22,088 nt of DNA from CAYUYV01 sp050331455 (GCA_050331455.1 JBHJGV010000042.1:1-22088); one strand, 5' to 3'. Shown: positions 15,295-22,088, counted from the stretch's first letter. The notes: generated by a model not told the origin, from the sequence alone. A program made the numbers and translations.

Positions 15295-15873
15295 ATGTTC
15301 TTCTCCCGCAAGACCGTCCGGTCCGGCGCCATCGCGGCCCTTGGCCTGATCGCTCTGGCCTTTCCCCAAATCGCCGAAGCCTCCAGTGTCCTCGTCGTCG
15401 ACAGCACGCGGCTGTGGCAGGAGACCACGGCCGGCAAAGACGCCCAGCGCCAGGTGCGTGAGTTTGGCGAGAAATACGGCGCCCAGCTCAAGACCGCGAC
15501 GGAAGACCTGAAGAAGAAGGCCGACGAGGCCCTCAAGAAGCAGAAGGCCGACGACAAGCAGAAGGAAGCCGCCTACAAGCAGATCGAGCAGAAGGTGGCC
15601 CGCCAATTCCAGCGCGTGATCCGCGCCGCCAATTCCAGCGCCCTGTCCCAGTTCTATGAGGCCGTTCGCCCGGTCCTGCTGGAAGTCATGCGCGATAAGA
15701 AGGGCGACCTTCTTGTGGAGAAGTCCTCCGCCCTGTTCAACTCCGATAAGGTCGAGGTCACAAACGACGCGATTCAGCGTATTGAGATCAAAGTGCCGAA
15801 GATCGAAATCAAGCTGACCGAAACGGCCCAAGCCGACGGCGAAGCCCAGGGGCCGGCACCCAAGAAGAAGTGA
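15295..15873 (+). CDS. skp: Periplasmic chaperone Skp/OmpH family
   Basis: Periplasmic holding chaperone for unfolded outer-membrane proteins on the way to BamA. The 192-residue sequence starts with a signal peptide (MFFSRKTVRSGAIAALGLIALAFPQIAEA, cleavage near AEA-SS). The mature protein opens with the OmpH-type strand SVLVVDSTRLWQET. A long Lys/Glu/Gln-rich coiled coil covers about 55-115, forming the tentacle helices of the trimer. A C-terminal beta strand follows, and the protein ends in a basic PKKK tail. GAGG precedes the ATG by 8 nt. Sequence identity within the family is low, so the call rests on architecture plus position between bamA and lpxD, which is the standard order. Confidence 0.9.
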   Translation: MFFSRKTVRSGAIAALGLIALAFPQIAEASSVLVVDSTRLWQETTAGKDAQRQVREFGEKYGAQLKTATEDLKKKADEALKKQKADDKQKEAAYKQIEQKVARQFQRVIRAANSSALSQFYEAVRPVLLEVMRDKKGDLLVEKSSALFNSDKVEVTNDAIQRIEIKVPKIEIKLTETAQADGEAQGPAPKKK

Positions 15874-15892
15874 TCCCTTAGGAGACTGAGCC

Positions 15893-16978
15893 ATGGCGGA
15901 TCCGCGTTTTTATGATTTCAACGGCGCGGTTCGCCTGGACGAGCTTGCGGCCCTTGCCGGGGCCGCCTGTCCCGAGGGCGACCCCAAGGCCTCCCTCGGG
16001 ATCGACAATGTGGCCGGCCTGTCCGACGCCGAACCCTCCCACATCACCTTTCTCGAAGGGGCTCGCCATCGCAACGCGTTTGCCGAAACGCGGGCCGGCG
16101 CCTGTTTCGTGCCCCTCGACCTCGATCTCGAGACCCGCGCGCCGAAAACCGTGCGCCTGCCGGTCAAAGCCCCCAAGGCGGCCTTCGCCGTGGTGATCGC
16201 CCGACTGTTCACGCCCAAGGGCGACGTCACCGGTCTGTCCCGGCACCACGACGCGGTGTCCTGCGACGCGGTCCTCGGTGAAAATGTGCGTATCGGCCCG
16301 GGCGCCGTTATCGGCGCGGGCGCGGAAATCGGCGCGAATAGTGTGGTCGGCCCCCAGGCGGTCATCGGTCCGGGCGTCACCATCGGGCGCAACTGTGTGG
16401 TGGGTGCCCAGGTCACCCTGCAATTCGCGCTGTTGGGCGACCATGTCCAGATCCATCCCCATACGTCCATCGGGCAGGACGGTTTCGGCTATGCCTTTGA
16501 CGGCACGGCCCATGTGAAGATCCCCCAGATCGGCCGGGTCGTGATCCAGGACCATGTGGAGATCGGCGCAAACACCACGATCGATCGCGGCGCCATCGGA
16601 GACACGGTTATCGGCGAGGGCTCCAAAATCGACAATCTCGTGCAGGTGGCCCATAACTGCCGCATCGGGCGCGGCTGTATCGTGGTCGGCCAGGTCGGCC
16701 TTTCAGGCAGTACGATCCTGGAAGACTTTGTCGTGCTGGGCGGTCAGGTGGGCTGCGCGGGTCATTTGACCATTGGCGCCGGGTCGCAGGTGGCGGCGCG
16801 CAGCGGCGTGCCCAAGGATCTTCCGCCCGGGGGCATTTATGGCGGCGCGCCGGCCAAACCCGCCCCCGAATGGCGCCGGGAAGTGGCCTTCATGACGCGT
16901 GTCTCCAAAGGTAAAATCGGTCAGGTTCAGGTGCAAAAGGGACCAGTGGATGAGCAACACTCCGAAAACGAGTCCTGA
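15893..16978 (+). CDS. lpxD: UDP-3-O-(3-hydroxyacyl)glucosamine N-acyltransferase
   Basis: Third enzyme of lipid A synthesis: it transfers a 3-hydroxyacyl chain from ACP to the 2-amino group of UDP-3-O-acylglucosamine. The 361-residue protein has an N-terminal uridine-binding domain (about 1-110, with ITFLEGARHRNAFAET). A left-handed beta-helix follows, built of hexapeptide repeats (for example IGPGAVIGAGAEIGAN). The catalytic base is His254 in VQVAHNCRIG. The GQDGFGYAFDG segment is typical of LpxD. The C-terminal helix region ends near the overlap with fabZ. GGAG lies shortly upstream of the ATG. The last 29 bp overlap fabZ in a different frame, which suggests coupled translation. Confidence 0.97.
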   Translation: MADPRFYDFNGAVRLDELAALAGAACPEGDPKASLGIDNVAGLSDAEPSHITFLEGARHRNAFAETRAGACFVPLDLDLETRAPKTVRLPVKAPKAAFAVVIARLFTPKGDVTGLSRHHDAVSCDAVLGENVRIGPGAVIGAGAEIGANSVVGPQAVIGPGVTIGRNCVVGAQVTLQFALLGDHVQIHPHTSIGQDGFGYAFDGTAHVKIPQIGRVVIQDHVEIGANTTIDRGAIGDTVIGEGSKIDNLVQVAHNCRIGRGCIVVGQVGLSGSTILEDFVVLGGQVGCAGHLTIGAGSQVAARSGVPKDLPPGGIYGGAPAKPAPEWRREVAFMTRVSKGKIGQVQVQKGPVDEQHSENES

Positions 16979-17447
16979 AGCGGAAACGGTCCCGGCGGAC
17001 TCCGGCGGCACGGTGCTCACCATCAACGACCTTATGCGTCTGCTGCCCCATCGTTATCCGATGTTGCTGGTGGACCGTCTCATCAATGTGGTGCCGAGCG
17101 AATCCGCCGTGGGCGTCAAGAACGTGACCATGAATGAGCCCTATTTTCAGGGTCATTTTCCGGGGCATCCGGTCATGCCCGGGGTGTTCATGGTCGAAGC
17201 GATGGCCCAGACGGCCGCGGCACTTGTTGCCCATTCCATGGAAGAGGGCCTGCAGGATCGGGTCGTTTATTTCATGACCATCGACAAGGCCCGGTTCCGC
17301 CAGCCCGTCCACCCCGGTGACACTCTCATGATCCCCGTGCGGAAGGTCCGCAGCCGCGGACCGGTCTGGAAGTTCCACGGCGAAGCCCGGGTCGGCGATG
17401 CGCTGGCCGCGGAGGCCGAATACAGCGCCATGATTGTGGACAGCTGA
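16950..17447 (+). CDS. fabZ: 3-hydroxyacyl-ACP dehydratase FabZ
   Basis: Dehydratase of fatty acid synthesis that competes with LpxA and LpxD for 3-hydroxyacyl-ACP, so it sets the balance between phospholipid and lipid A. The 165-residue hot-dog fold protein has LLPHRYPMLLVDR and PYFQGHFPGHPVMPGVFMVE, with catalytic His69 and Glu83 at the 14-residue spacing seen in E. coli (His54/Glu68). ATG at 16950 is preferred over the frame's earlier opening at 16899: it follows AAAGGG and leaves only a short N-terminal extension of about 20 residues before the core. It overlaps lpxD by 29 bp. A small hairpin (GGCGGT 17461-17466 with ACCGCC 17471-17476) lies after its stop. Confidence 0.97.
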   Translation: MSNTPKTSPEAETVPADSGGTVLTINDLMRLLPHRYPMLLVDRLINVVPSESAVGVKNVTMNEPYFQGHFPGHPVMPGVFMVEAMAQTAAALVAHSMEEGLQDRVVYFMTIDKARFRQPVHPGDTLMIPVRKVRSRGPVWKFHGEARVGDALAAEAEYSAMIVDS

Positions 17448-17521
17448 TCCACCCCGGATGGGCGGTCCCGACCGCCGGCCCTCTCGCCGGGTGCCCGCTT
17501 AAGCCAACAAAGGACGCTTCC

Positions 17522-18322
17522 ATGGCGACCATCCATGCCACGGCCCTTGTCGAAGACGGCGCTCGCCTGAGCGACGATGTGGAGATCGGCCCCTATTGCA
17601 TCGTGGGGGGCCATGTGGAGCTCGCTGCGGGTGTGCGGCTCGTCTCCCATGTCCATCTGGAGGGCCATACCAGCGTGGGGGAGGGCACGGTCATTCATCC
17701 CTTTGCCTCGCTCGGCTCATGGCCCCAGCATCTGCGCCACCAGGGCGAGCCGACGACCCTGATCATTGGGGCCCGGAACATCGTCCGCGAGCATGTGACC
17801 ATGAATGTGGGCACGGCCATGGGCCGGGGTGAGACTCGCGTGGGCGAGGACAACATGTTCATGGCCGGCAGTCACGTGGCGCATGACTGTATTGTCGGCA
17901 ACCATGTGATCTTCGCCAACAACGCCACCCTGGGCGGCCATGTTCAGGTGGCGGATCATGTCTTTCTCGGCGGCCTGTGCGCAGTGCACCAGAATGCGCG
18001 GATCGGTCGGTTCGCTTTTGTCGGCGGCATGGCCGGGCTCGAGGGCGATCTCATTCCCTTCGGATCCGTCACGGGCAATCGGGCGCATCTCGCCGGCCTT
18101 AATCTTGTGGGCATGAAGCGGCGCGATCTGCCGCGCGAGCGAATCCACACGATCCGCCGCGCCTACCGCGCCCTGTTCAACCAGGACGGCTCCTTCGCCG
18201 ACCGGGTGGCGCAGGTGGAAGCGGACTTCAAGGACAGCGAGGATGTCATGGAGATAATCGGCTTCGTCCGGGATGCCCATAAGCGCCCGCTCTGCCTGCC
18301 CTGGTCCGGCGATGCCGCCTGA
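17522..18322 (+). CDS. lpxA: UDP-N-acetylglucosamine acyltransferase
   Basis: First enzyme of lipid A synthesis, adding a 3-hydroxyacyl chain to O3 of UDP-GlcNAc; a cytoplasmic trimer of left-handed beta-helices. The 266-residue protein has hexapeptide repeats through about residue 190 and catalytic His121 in SHVAHDCIVGN. VHQNARIG and GLNLVGMKRR follow, before the C-terminal helical bundle. Residue Gly169 aligns with E. coli Gly173, the position where Pseudomonas carries Met. This favours a longer acyl chain (C12-C14) over C10, an inference from the known ruler residue. AAAGGA at 17509-17514 precedes the ATG. Its end overlaps lpxI by 11 bp. Confidence 0.97.
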   Translation: MATIHATALVEDGARLSDDVEIGPYCIVGGHVELAAGVRLVSHVHLEGHTSVGEGTVIHPFASLGSWPQHLRHQGEPTTLIIGARNIVREHVTMNVGTAMGRGETRVGEDNMFMAGSHVAHDCIVGNHVIFANNATLGGHVQVADHVFLGGLCAVHQNARIGRFAFVGGMAGLEGDLIPFGSVTGNRAHLAGLNLVGMKRRDLPRERIHTIRRAYRALFNQDGSFADRVAQVEADFKDSEDVMEIIGFVRDAHKRPLCLPWSGDAA

Positions 18323-19193
18323 GGCGCCGTCCAGGGCCGATCGCTCAGCCGTTAAGCTCGGCCTCATTGCGGGGGGCGGCGCGCTGCCCGTGCATCTGGT
18401 CGAGGCCTGCCTCGCATCCGGGCGAGCGTTTCATATCATCGCGCTCAAGGGCCTGACCGATCCGGCCCTTGAGGTCCATCCCCACACCTGGTGCGGGCTC
18501 GGTACGGTTGGTCATACCGTCTCGGTGCTGAAGGAGACGGGATGCGGTGCAATCTGCATGGCTGGTATTGTCCGTCGGCCAAATTTTTCCGATCTAAAGC
18601 TCGATCTTCTGGGGACCCGGCTTTTGCCCCGGGCGCTGAAGGCCGCGCGGGGCGGTGATGATGCGCTGCTGCGATTCTTGGTGGAAATTTTTGAGGAACG
18701 GGGTTTCGCGGTTGAAGGCGCCGATCAGGTGATGGGCAGTTTGCTGGCGCCGGGCGGCCCCATGGGCGCCCACGCCCCTGACGGGGATGCCCTGAAGGAC
18801 ATGGATCTCGCATGGCGGGTCGCGACACGGCTCGGCGAGTTCGACATCGCGCAAGGTGCCGTGGTGGTGCGCGGTCTTGTCCTGGCCGTCGAGGCCGCCG
18901 AGGGCACCGACGCCATGCTGGCGCGATGTGCCGGCCTGCCGGCGCCCTTGCGGGGCAACGATGCGGCCCGGGCCGGTGTGCTGGTCAAACGGCCGAAGCC
19001 GGGGCAGGAACGGCGTCTCGATCTGCCGACCATGGGTGTGCGGACCGTCGAGGGGGCGGCCGAAGCGGGCCTTGCCGGCATCGGCATTGCCGCCGGCGGA
19101 TCCCTTGTCCTCGACCGCCAGGCGGTGGTGGAGGCGGCGGACCGGTTGGGCCTGTTCGTTGTCGGCATCAAGGGTGAGCCATCCGAACCATGA
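18312..19193 (+). CDS. lpxI: UDP-2,3-diacylglucosamine pyrophosphatase LpxI
   Basis: Cleaves UDP-2,3-diacylglucosamine to lipid X and UMP, the step done by LpxH in gammaproteobacteria and by LpxI (formerly DUF1009) in alphaproteobacteria. The 293-residue protein has an N-terminal domain with LGLIAGGGALPVHLVEA and LGTVGHTVSVLKETGC, then MAGIVRRPNF. The C-terminal domain contains AVEAAEGTDAMLARCAG, VKRPKPGQERRLDLPTMGVRTV and AGIGIAAGGSLVLD, all LpxI landmarks. ATG at 18312 overlaps the lpxA stop by 11 bp; similarity begins about 16 residues later. Its stop overlaps the lpxB start as ATGA. The position between lpxA and lpxB agrees with the function. Confidence 0.95.
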   Translation: MPPEAPSRADRSAVKLGLIAGGGALPVHLVEACLASGRAFHIIALKGLTDPALEVHPHTWCGLGTVGHTVSVLKETGCGAICMAGIVRRPNFSDLKLDLLGTRLLPRALKAARGGDDALLRFLVEIFEERGFAVEGADQVMGSLLAPGGPMGAHAPDGDALKDMDLAWRVATRLGEFDIAQGAVVVRGLVLAVEAAEGTDAMLARCAGLPAPLRGNDAARAGVLVKRPKPGQERRLDLPTMGVRTVEGAAEAGLAGIGIAAGGSLVLDRQAVVEAADRLGLFVVGIKGEPSEP

Positions 19194-20524
19194 GTGATGT
19201 CGTATCGAAGGATTCCGAACGCCGCGGACCGAAGCGCCCACCGGCCGACCGCCCCATTGATGTAAGCGCCGTGCGTCCGTCCCGCTGGGCCGAGGCGGCC
19301 GGTGAGCGTGACGGGGCCGCGCGACGATCCGCTCCCCATATTCTCATCGTGGCGGGCGAGGCGTCCGGCGATGCCCTCGGGCGGGAATTGATCCGAGGGC
19401 TGAGGGAGTTGACCGACGGGCATGTGCGGGTGACCGGCGTCGGCGGCGAGGCCATGGAAGGCGAGGGGGTCCGCAGCCTGTTCCCCATTTCCGACACCTC
19501 GGTGATGGGCCTGCGGGAGGTCATTCCCGCCATCCCCCGGGTGCTGCGCCGGGTGCGCGAGACGGCGGACCACATTATGGAGGCCCAGCCGGATATCACG
19601 GTGCTGATCGACAGTCCCGATTTCACTCACCGGGTCGCACGCCGTATCGTGAAGCGGGCCCCCTCCATGAAGGTGGTGAAATATGTGGCGCCCCAGGTCT
19701 GGGCCTCGCGGCCGGCGCGGGCTGCGCGCCTTGCCGAAATGGTCGACTGTGTGCTGACCCTTTTTCCGTTCGAGGCGCCTTGGTTCGAGCGGGAAGGTCT
19801 GCCGACGATCTGTGTCGGCTATTCCGTGGTCGACCGGGCAGCGGAGATGACCGGCGGCGCGGTGTTCCGAACCCGCCACGGCATTCCGGCCGATGCGCCG
19901 CTCCTGGCCGCCCTCCCGGGCAGCCGGCGAAACGAGGTGCGCCTGACCCTGCCCCTGATGCGCGACAGTGTGGAGACCGTGCAGGACACGGTGCGGGACC
20001 TGCATGTGGTGATCCCGGTCGTGCCCCATGTGGCAAGCCTGATTGAAGAGGGGGTTGCCGACTGGGACGTGCCCGTCACACTTGTGGGGCAAGCGGATAA
20101 GTTTCCCGCCTTCGACGCGGCCGACGCGGCCCTGGCGGTCTCGGGCACGGTAACGACGGAACTGGCGCTCGCGCGGGTCCCCATGGTGGTGGTCTACAAG
20201 ATGGGTTGGCTGACCCGTTGGCTCGCGGAGTTCTACGTGTACACGCCGTTCATCACCATGATCAATCTGATCGAACAGGCCGGCGTCGTGCCTGAATTCA
20301 TCCAGGAAGGCGCAACGGCGGAGGCGATCGTGGACGAGCTTCTCCCTCTGCTGACGGATCCGGCGGCGCGGGAGCGTCAGCTTGCCGATCAGATGGACGC
20401 CCTGAAGAGCATGGGGCTTGGCCGGGAAAGCCCGAGCCGGCGCGCCGCCCGGGCCGTGCTGGACCTGATCGGTGCGCCGCCGTCCCAGACCAAGATGCTC
20501 AAGGGGCGCAAGCGCTTCTGGTGA
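19190..20524 (+). CDS. lpxB: Lipid-A-disaccharide synthase
   Basis: Inverting GT19 glycosyltransferase that joins lipid X to UDP-2,3-diacylglucosamine to form the lipid A disaccharide at the inner membrane. Motifs are ILIVAGEASGD (about 51-61), VLIDSPDF, KYVAPQVWASRPAR (165-177), ALPGSRRNEV (241-250), AVSGTVTTELALARVPMVVVYK and the late VVPEFIQE. The 444-residue length exceeds E. coli (382), mainly through a hydrophilic, Arg/Pro-rich N-terminal extension of about 48 residues. Three usually strict spots deviate: WAW is WAS (171-173), GHP/GHT is GYS (210-212), and LPNL is MINL. It is still the expected enzyme by position. The start overlaps lpxI (ATGA), implying coupled translation. Confidence 0.95.
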   Translation: MSDVVSKDSERRGPKRPPADRPIDVSAVRPSRWAEAAGERDGAARRSAPHILIVAGEASGDALGRELIRGLRELTDGHVRVTGVGGEAMEGEGVRSLFPISDTSVMGLREVIPAIPRVLRRVRETADHIMEAQPDITVLIDSPDFTHRVARRIVKRAPSMKVVKYVAPQVWASRPARAARLAEMVDCVLTLFPFEAPWFEREGLPTICVGYSVVDRAAEMTGGAVFRTRHGIPADAPLLAALPGSRRNEVRLTLPLMRDSVETVQDTVRDLHVVIPVVPHVASLIEEGVADWDVPVTLVGQADKFPAFDAADAALAVSGTVTTELALARVPMVVVYKMGWLTRWLAEFYVYTPFITMINLIEQAGVVPEFIQEGATAEAIVDELLPLLTDPAARERQLADQMDALKSMGLGRESPSRRAARAVLDLIGAPPSQTKMLKGRKRFW

Positions 20525-20541
20525 CCGGTCCCGATCCGCTT

Positions 20542-20561
20542 CGCGAAAAAGTACTTTCGCG
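20542..20561 (+). other. Perfect 7-bp inverted repeat before the VOC-ArsR promoter
   Basis: CGCGAAA (20542-20548) and TTTCGCG (20555-20561) flank a 6-nt loop, 17 bp after the lpxB stop. It ends 1 bp before the -35 box at 20563. No T-run follows, so it is weak as a terminator; it could be a second operator or an mRNA 3'-end hairpin for lpxB. Confidence 0.5.
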
Positions 20562-20562
20562 C

Positions 20563-20591
20563 TTGACAAATATTTTCCAAAAATAGAAAAT
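20563..20591 (+). promoter_or_regulatory. Sigma70 promoter of the VOC-ArsR-SRPBCC operon
   Basis: A perfect -35, TTGACA (20563-20568), 17-bp spacer, and GAAAAT (20586-20591) as -10 (4 of 6). The surrounding 45 bp are strikingly AT-rich compared with the GC-rich neighbours. Transcription would start near 20598, leaving a short leader with GGGAGG just before the VOC start codon. Confidence 0.65.
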
Positions 20592-20592
20592 A
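20571..20592. promoter_or_regulatory. Inverted-repeat operator, probable ArsR-type site
   Basis: TATTTTC (20571-20577) and GAAAATA (20586-20592) are perfect inverted repeats separated by 8 bp. They fill the spacer and overlap the -10 of the promoter. This geometry (AT-rich dyad between -35 and -10) is typical of ArsR/SmtB-family operators, and an ArsR-type gene is encoded just downstream. Autorepression is inferred. Confidence 0.6.
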
Positions 20593-20619
20593 AATCTGTC
20601 TTTACAGTGGGAGGATCCC

Positions 20620-21093
20620 ATGACTGATTTTTATCGCCCCAAGGGTTTGTCGAGCGCCGTGTCCTATGTCGATCCGAAGGCGGCCTATCGCTGGCTGGAG
20701 GAGGCATTCAACTTCGAGCCGCTCATGGTTATTCTCGATGCGGAAGGTAACCTTGGCCATTCGGAAATGACCTATGGCCAGTCGGTCATCATGGTCGGCA
20801 GCGAGTGGAGCGGTCTCCACCGGAGTCCCAAATCGCTTGAGGGTAAGAACACGCAATCGATCCATGTCCAGCTTGCCGAGGGCGAGGATATCGACGCCCA
20901 TTGCGCCCATGCCCGGAGCGTCGGTGCCGAGATCATTCAGGAGCCCTCGACCCAGTTCTATGGCGACCGCACCTACCGGGCCAAGGACCCGGAAGGGCAT
21001 ATCTGGACCTTCGGCGTGACGGTAAACAAATTGACGCCCGATGATTGGAACAAGTCAGGCGGCGGCTTGACGACCCGAAAGCGGCTCGATTGA
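20620..21093 (+). CDS. VOC/glyoxalase-fold family protein
   Basis: A 157-residue vicinal-oxygen-chelate protein built of two beta-alpha-beta-beta-beta modules. Candidate metal or ligand-facing residues are His47/Glu49 (GHSEM), His82 (QSIHVQL) and the C-terminal block GDRTYRAKDPEGHIWTFG (about 115-132), characteristic of this superfamily. It resembles PhnB-like/glyoxalase-like proteins rather than true glyoxalase I. The reaction is unknown; members include dioxygenases, epimerases and drug-binding resistance proteins. GGGAGG lies just upstream of the ATG, the strongest ribosome-binding site in this operon. It is the first gene of a three-gene operon, and its TGA overlaps the TTG start of the repressor gene. 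Confidence 0.88.
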   Translation: MTDFYRPKGLSSAVSYVDPKAAYRWLEEAFNFEPLMVILDAEGNLGHSEMTYGQSVIMVGSEWSGLHRSPKSLEGKNTQSIHVQLAEGEDIDAHCAHARSVGAEIIQEPSTQFYGDRTYRAKDPEGHIWTFGVTVNKLTPDDWNKSGGGLTTRKRLD

Positions 21094-21419
21094 CGGCGGC
21101 GGTCGACCGCACGCTTGCCGCCCTCGCCGACCCCATCCGGCGCCGCACCGTCGAATTGTTGGGGGAGCGCCCCCGCCGGGCCGGGGAACTGGCCGAAGCG
21201 CTCGACCTGCCGCCGCCTGCCATGTCCCGGCACCTGCGCACCCTGAAGGAAGGCGGTCTTGTCGAAGAAACACCCGCGGACCACGACGCGCGGGTGCGGA
21301 TTTACGCTCTGAAACATGGCGCCATGGACGACCTTAAAGGCTGGTTGGCGGATGCGGAGCGTCTGTGGGCGGATCAGCTTGCCGCCTTCAAGGCCCATAT
21401 CGAGAAAGACCCACCATGA
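21090..21419 (+). CDS. ArsR-family winged-helix transcriptional regulator
   Basis: A 109-residue winged-helix repressor. The core reads LAALADPIRRRTVELLGERP, then the helix-turn-helix RAGELAEALDLPPPAMSRHLRTLKEGGL (about 30-57) and the wing with RVRIYALKHG. The protein has no cysteine, so it cannot be a classic thiol-based metal sensor; an organic ligand or protein partner is more likely. TTG at 21090 is chosen because it overlaps the VOC stop (TTGA) and gives normal family length. Another TTG at 21045 would add 15 unsupported residues. Its stop overlaps the SRPBCC start (ATGA). It likely binds the dyad at 20571-20592 and represses its own operon (inference). Confidence 0.9.
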   Translation: MTAAVDRTLAALADPIRRRTVELLGERPRRAGELAEALDLPPPAMSRHLRTLKEGGLVEETPADHDARVRIYALKHGAMDDLKGWLADAERLWADQLAAFKAHIEKDPP

Positions 21420-21955
21420 CGTCGGCCGTGATCGTTTCTCTCAAGGTCAGGGCGACCCCATTGCGGGCCTTTGCCGTCTTCACGGCCGAAATCGATCAAT
21501 GGTGGCAGCCGAACACGCTCTTTCCGCTCACACCGCGGGGGGACGGGGCCTTGCGGTTCGAGCGCCCCGAAGGCGCAGGGACCACGGAAGGTGGCCGGCT
21601 GGTCACGCAGTTGAAAAATGGCAAGCGCTTCGAGGTCGGACGGATCCTGGCCTGGGTGCCGGGCGAACGTGTGGTCTTCACCTGGCGCCAAGCGATTTTC
21701 CCCCCCGACCTTCAGACCGAGGTCGAGGTGTCTTTCGAGGCCGTGGGTGAGGAAACGCGGGTCACCATCGAACATCGCGGCTGGGACCGGGTGCCCCAGG
21801 AGCACGTGGCCCGGCACGGCTTTCCCCTCGAGATCACCCAGCAGCGCCTTGGCGAGCACATGCATCAGCTCCTCCGCGCGCTGCGCGCCCACATCCTTTC
21901 CACGCCGGCGGCGGATGCAAAAAAGGCACGGCCCCTGTCAGGGGACCATGCCTAA
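21416..21955 (+). CDS. SRPBCC domain protein (AHSA1-like)
   Basis: A 179-residue START/Bet v1-like helix-grip protein with a deep hydrophobic cavity. Features seen are VSLKVRATPLRAFAVFTAEIDQWW at the N-terminus, GGRLVTQLKNGKRFEVGRILAWVPGERVVFTWR in the sheet, and TEVEVSFEAVGEETRVTIEHRGWD near the end before the long C-terminal helix. Pairing with an ArsR-type regulator is a recurrent arrangement in bacteria. The SRPBCC protein could bind the hydrophobic ligand that the regulator responds to, but no substrate is known. ATG at 21416 overlaps the regulator's stop as ATGA. The last codons lie in a hairpin that acts as a terminator on the opposite strand. Confidence 0.88.
   Translation: MTSAVIVSLKVRATPLRAFAVFTAEIDQWWQPNTLFPLTPRGDGALRFERPEGAGTTEGGRLVTQLKNGKRFEVGRILAWVPGERVVFTWRQAIFPPDLQTEVEVSFEAVGEETRVTIEHRGWDRVPQEHVARHGFPLEITQQRLGEHMHQLLRALRAHILSTPAADAKKARPLSGDHA
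21919..21952 (-). terminator. Minus-strand intrinsic terminator overlapping the SRPBCC gene end
   Basis: Read on the minus strand, a hairpin (21952 down to 21925) has arms GGCATGGTCCCC and GGGGCCGTGCC with two mismatches. It is followed directly by six T (21924-21919). On the plus strand no T-run follows. It would end a transcript entering from the right, so a convergent gene probably lies beyond the window. Confidence 0.65.
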
Positions 21956-22088
21956 ACGACGCGAGACCGGTGTGCCCTGCGGTGAAAAGCGCCCCGGGCG
22001 GGGGGCGCGGGAGTTGCGCGGCGGGCCCGCGCTGAACGGCGGCACCCCACAGGCGCCCCCCCGGGTGCCGGGCAAGCTGAAGTATTGA
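21948..22088 (+). CDS. Possible small basic protein (uncertain)
   Basis: A 46-codon frame from ATG at 21948 to a TGA that ends at the last base of the window. Predicted product starts MPKRRETGVPCGEKRP and is Arg/Gly/Pro-rich. Third codon positions are mostly G or C, as in real genes here, but the whole stretch is extremely GC-rich, which produces this by chance. It overlaps the SRPBCC stop by 8 bp with no clear Shine-Dalgarno and no homology I recognise. If it is not a gene, the last 133 bp of the window hold nothing I can name. Confidence 0.15.
   Translation: MPKRRETGVPCGEKRPGRGARELRGGPALNGGTPQAPPRVPGKLKY

Overview
The window is a GC-rich (roughly 65%), tightly packed bacterial chromosome segment. 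The gene order rpsB-tsf-pyrH-frr-uppS-cdsA-dxr-rseP-bamA-skp-lpxD-fabZ-lpxA-lpxI-lpxB, the use of LpxI instead of LpxH, and frequent GTG starts point to a Gram-negative alphaproteobacterium, most likely of the Rhodospirillales type. That placement is inferred from gene order and protein character; no database search was possible.

Left flank (1-3852): a YcaD-like MFS transporter on the minus strand runs off the left edge. It is followed by a plus-strand calcium/sodium antiporter (YrbG-like) with its own intrinsic terminator. A minus-strand PLP-dependent aminotransferase converges on the antiporter, and a 16-bp triplicated repeat covers its stop codon.

Central block (about 3967-20524): 15 plus-strand housekeeping genes. 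The first part serves translation and nucleotide supply (S2, EF-Ts, UMP kinase, ribosome recycling factor), with a clear intrinsic terminator after tsf. Next come undecaprenyl diphosphate synthesis (uppS), phospholipid precursor synthesis (cdsA), the MEP isoprenoid pathway (dxr, which supplies precursors for UppS) and the RseP site-2 protease. The last part builds the outer membrane: BamA, the Skp/OmpH chaperone, then lipid A synthesis (lpxD, fabZ, lpxA, lpxI, lpxB), with short spacers or overlapping reading frames. A candidate sigma70-type promoter lies before bamA, and another about 200 bp before rpsB. Tandem repeats and strong hairpins occupy the cdsA-dxr spacer.

Right flank (20525-22088): an AT-rich intergenic island with a perfect -35 box and an inverted repeat inside the promoter drives a small three-gene accessory operon. 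Its genes encode a VOC/glyoxalase-fold protein, a cysteine-free ArsR-type repressor and an SRPBCC (AHSA1-like) protein, with 4-nt start/stop overlaps between them. This cassette is the most accessory-looking part of the window and its ligand is unknown. A minus-strand intrinsic terminator overlaps the end of the SRPBCC gene, suggesting a convergent minus-strand transcript from beyond the right edge.

There are no tRNA or rRNA genes, CRISPR arrays, transposases, integrases or phage genes that I can support.
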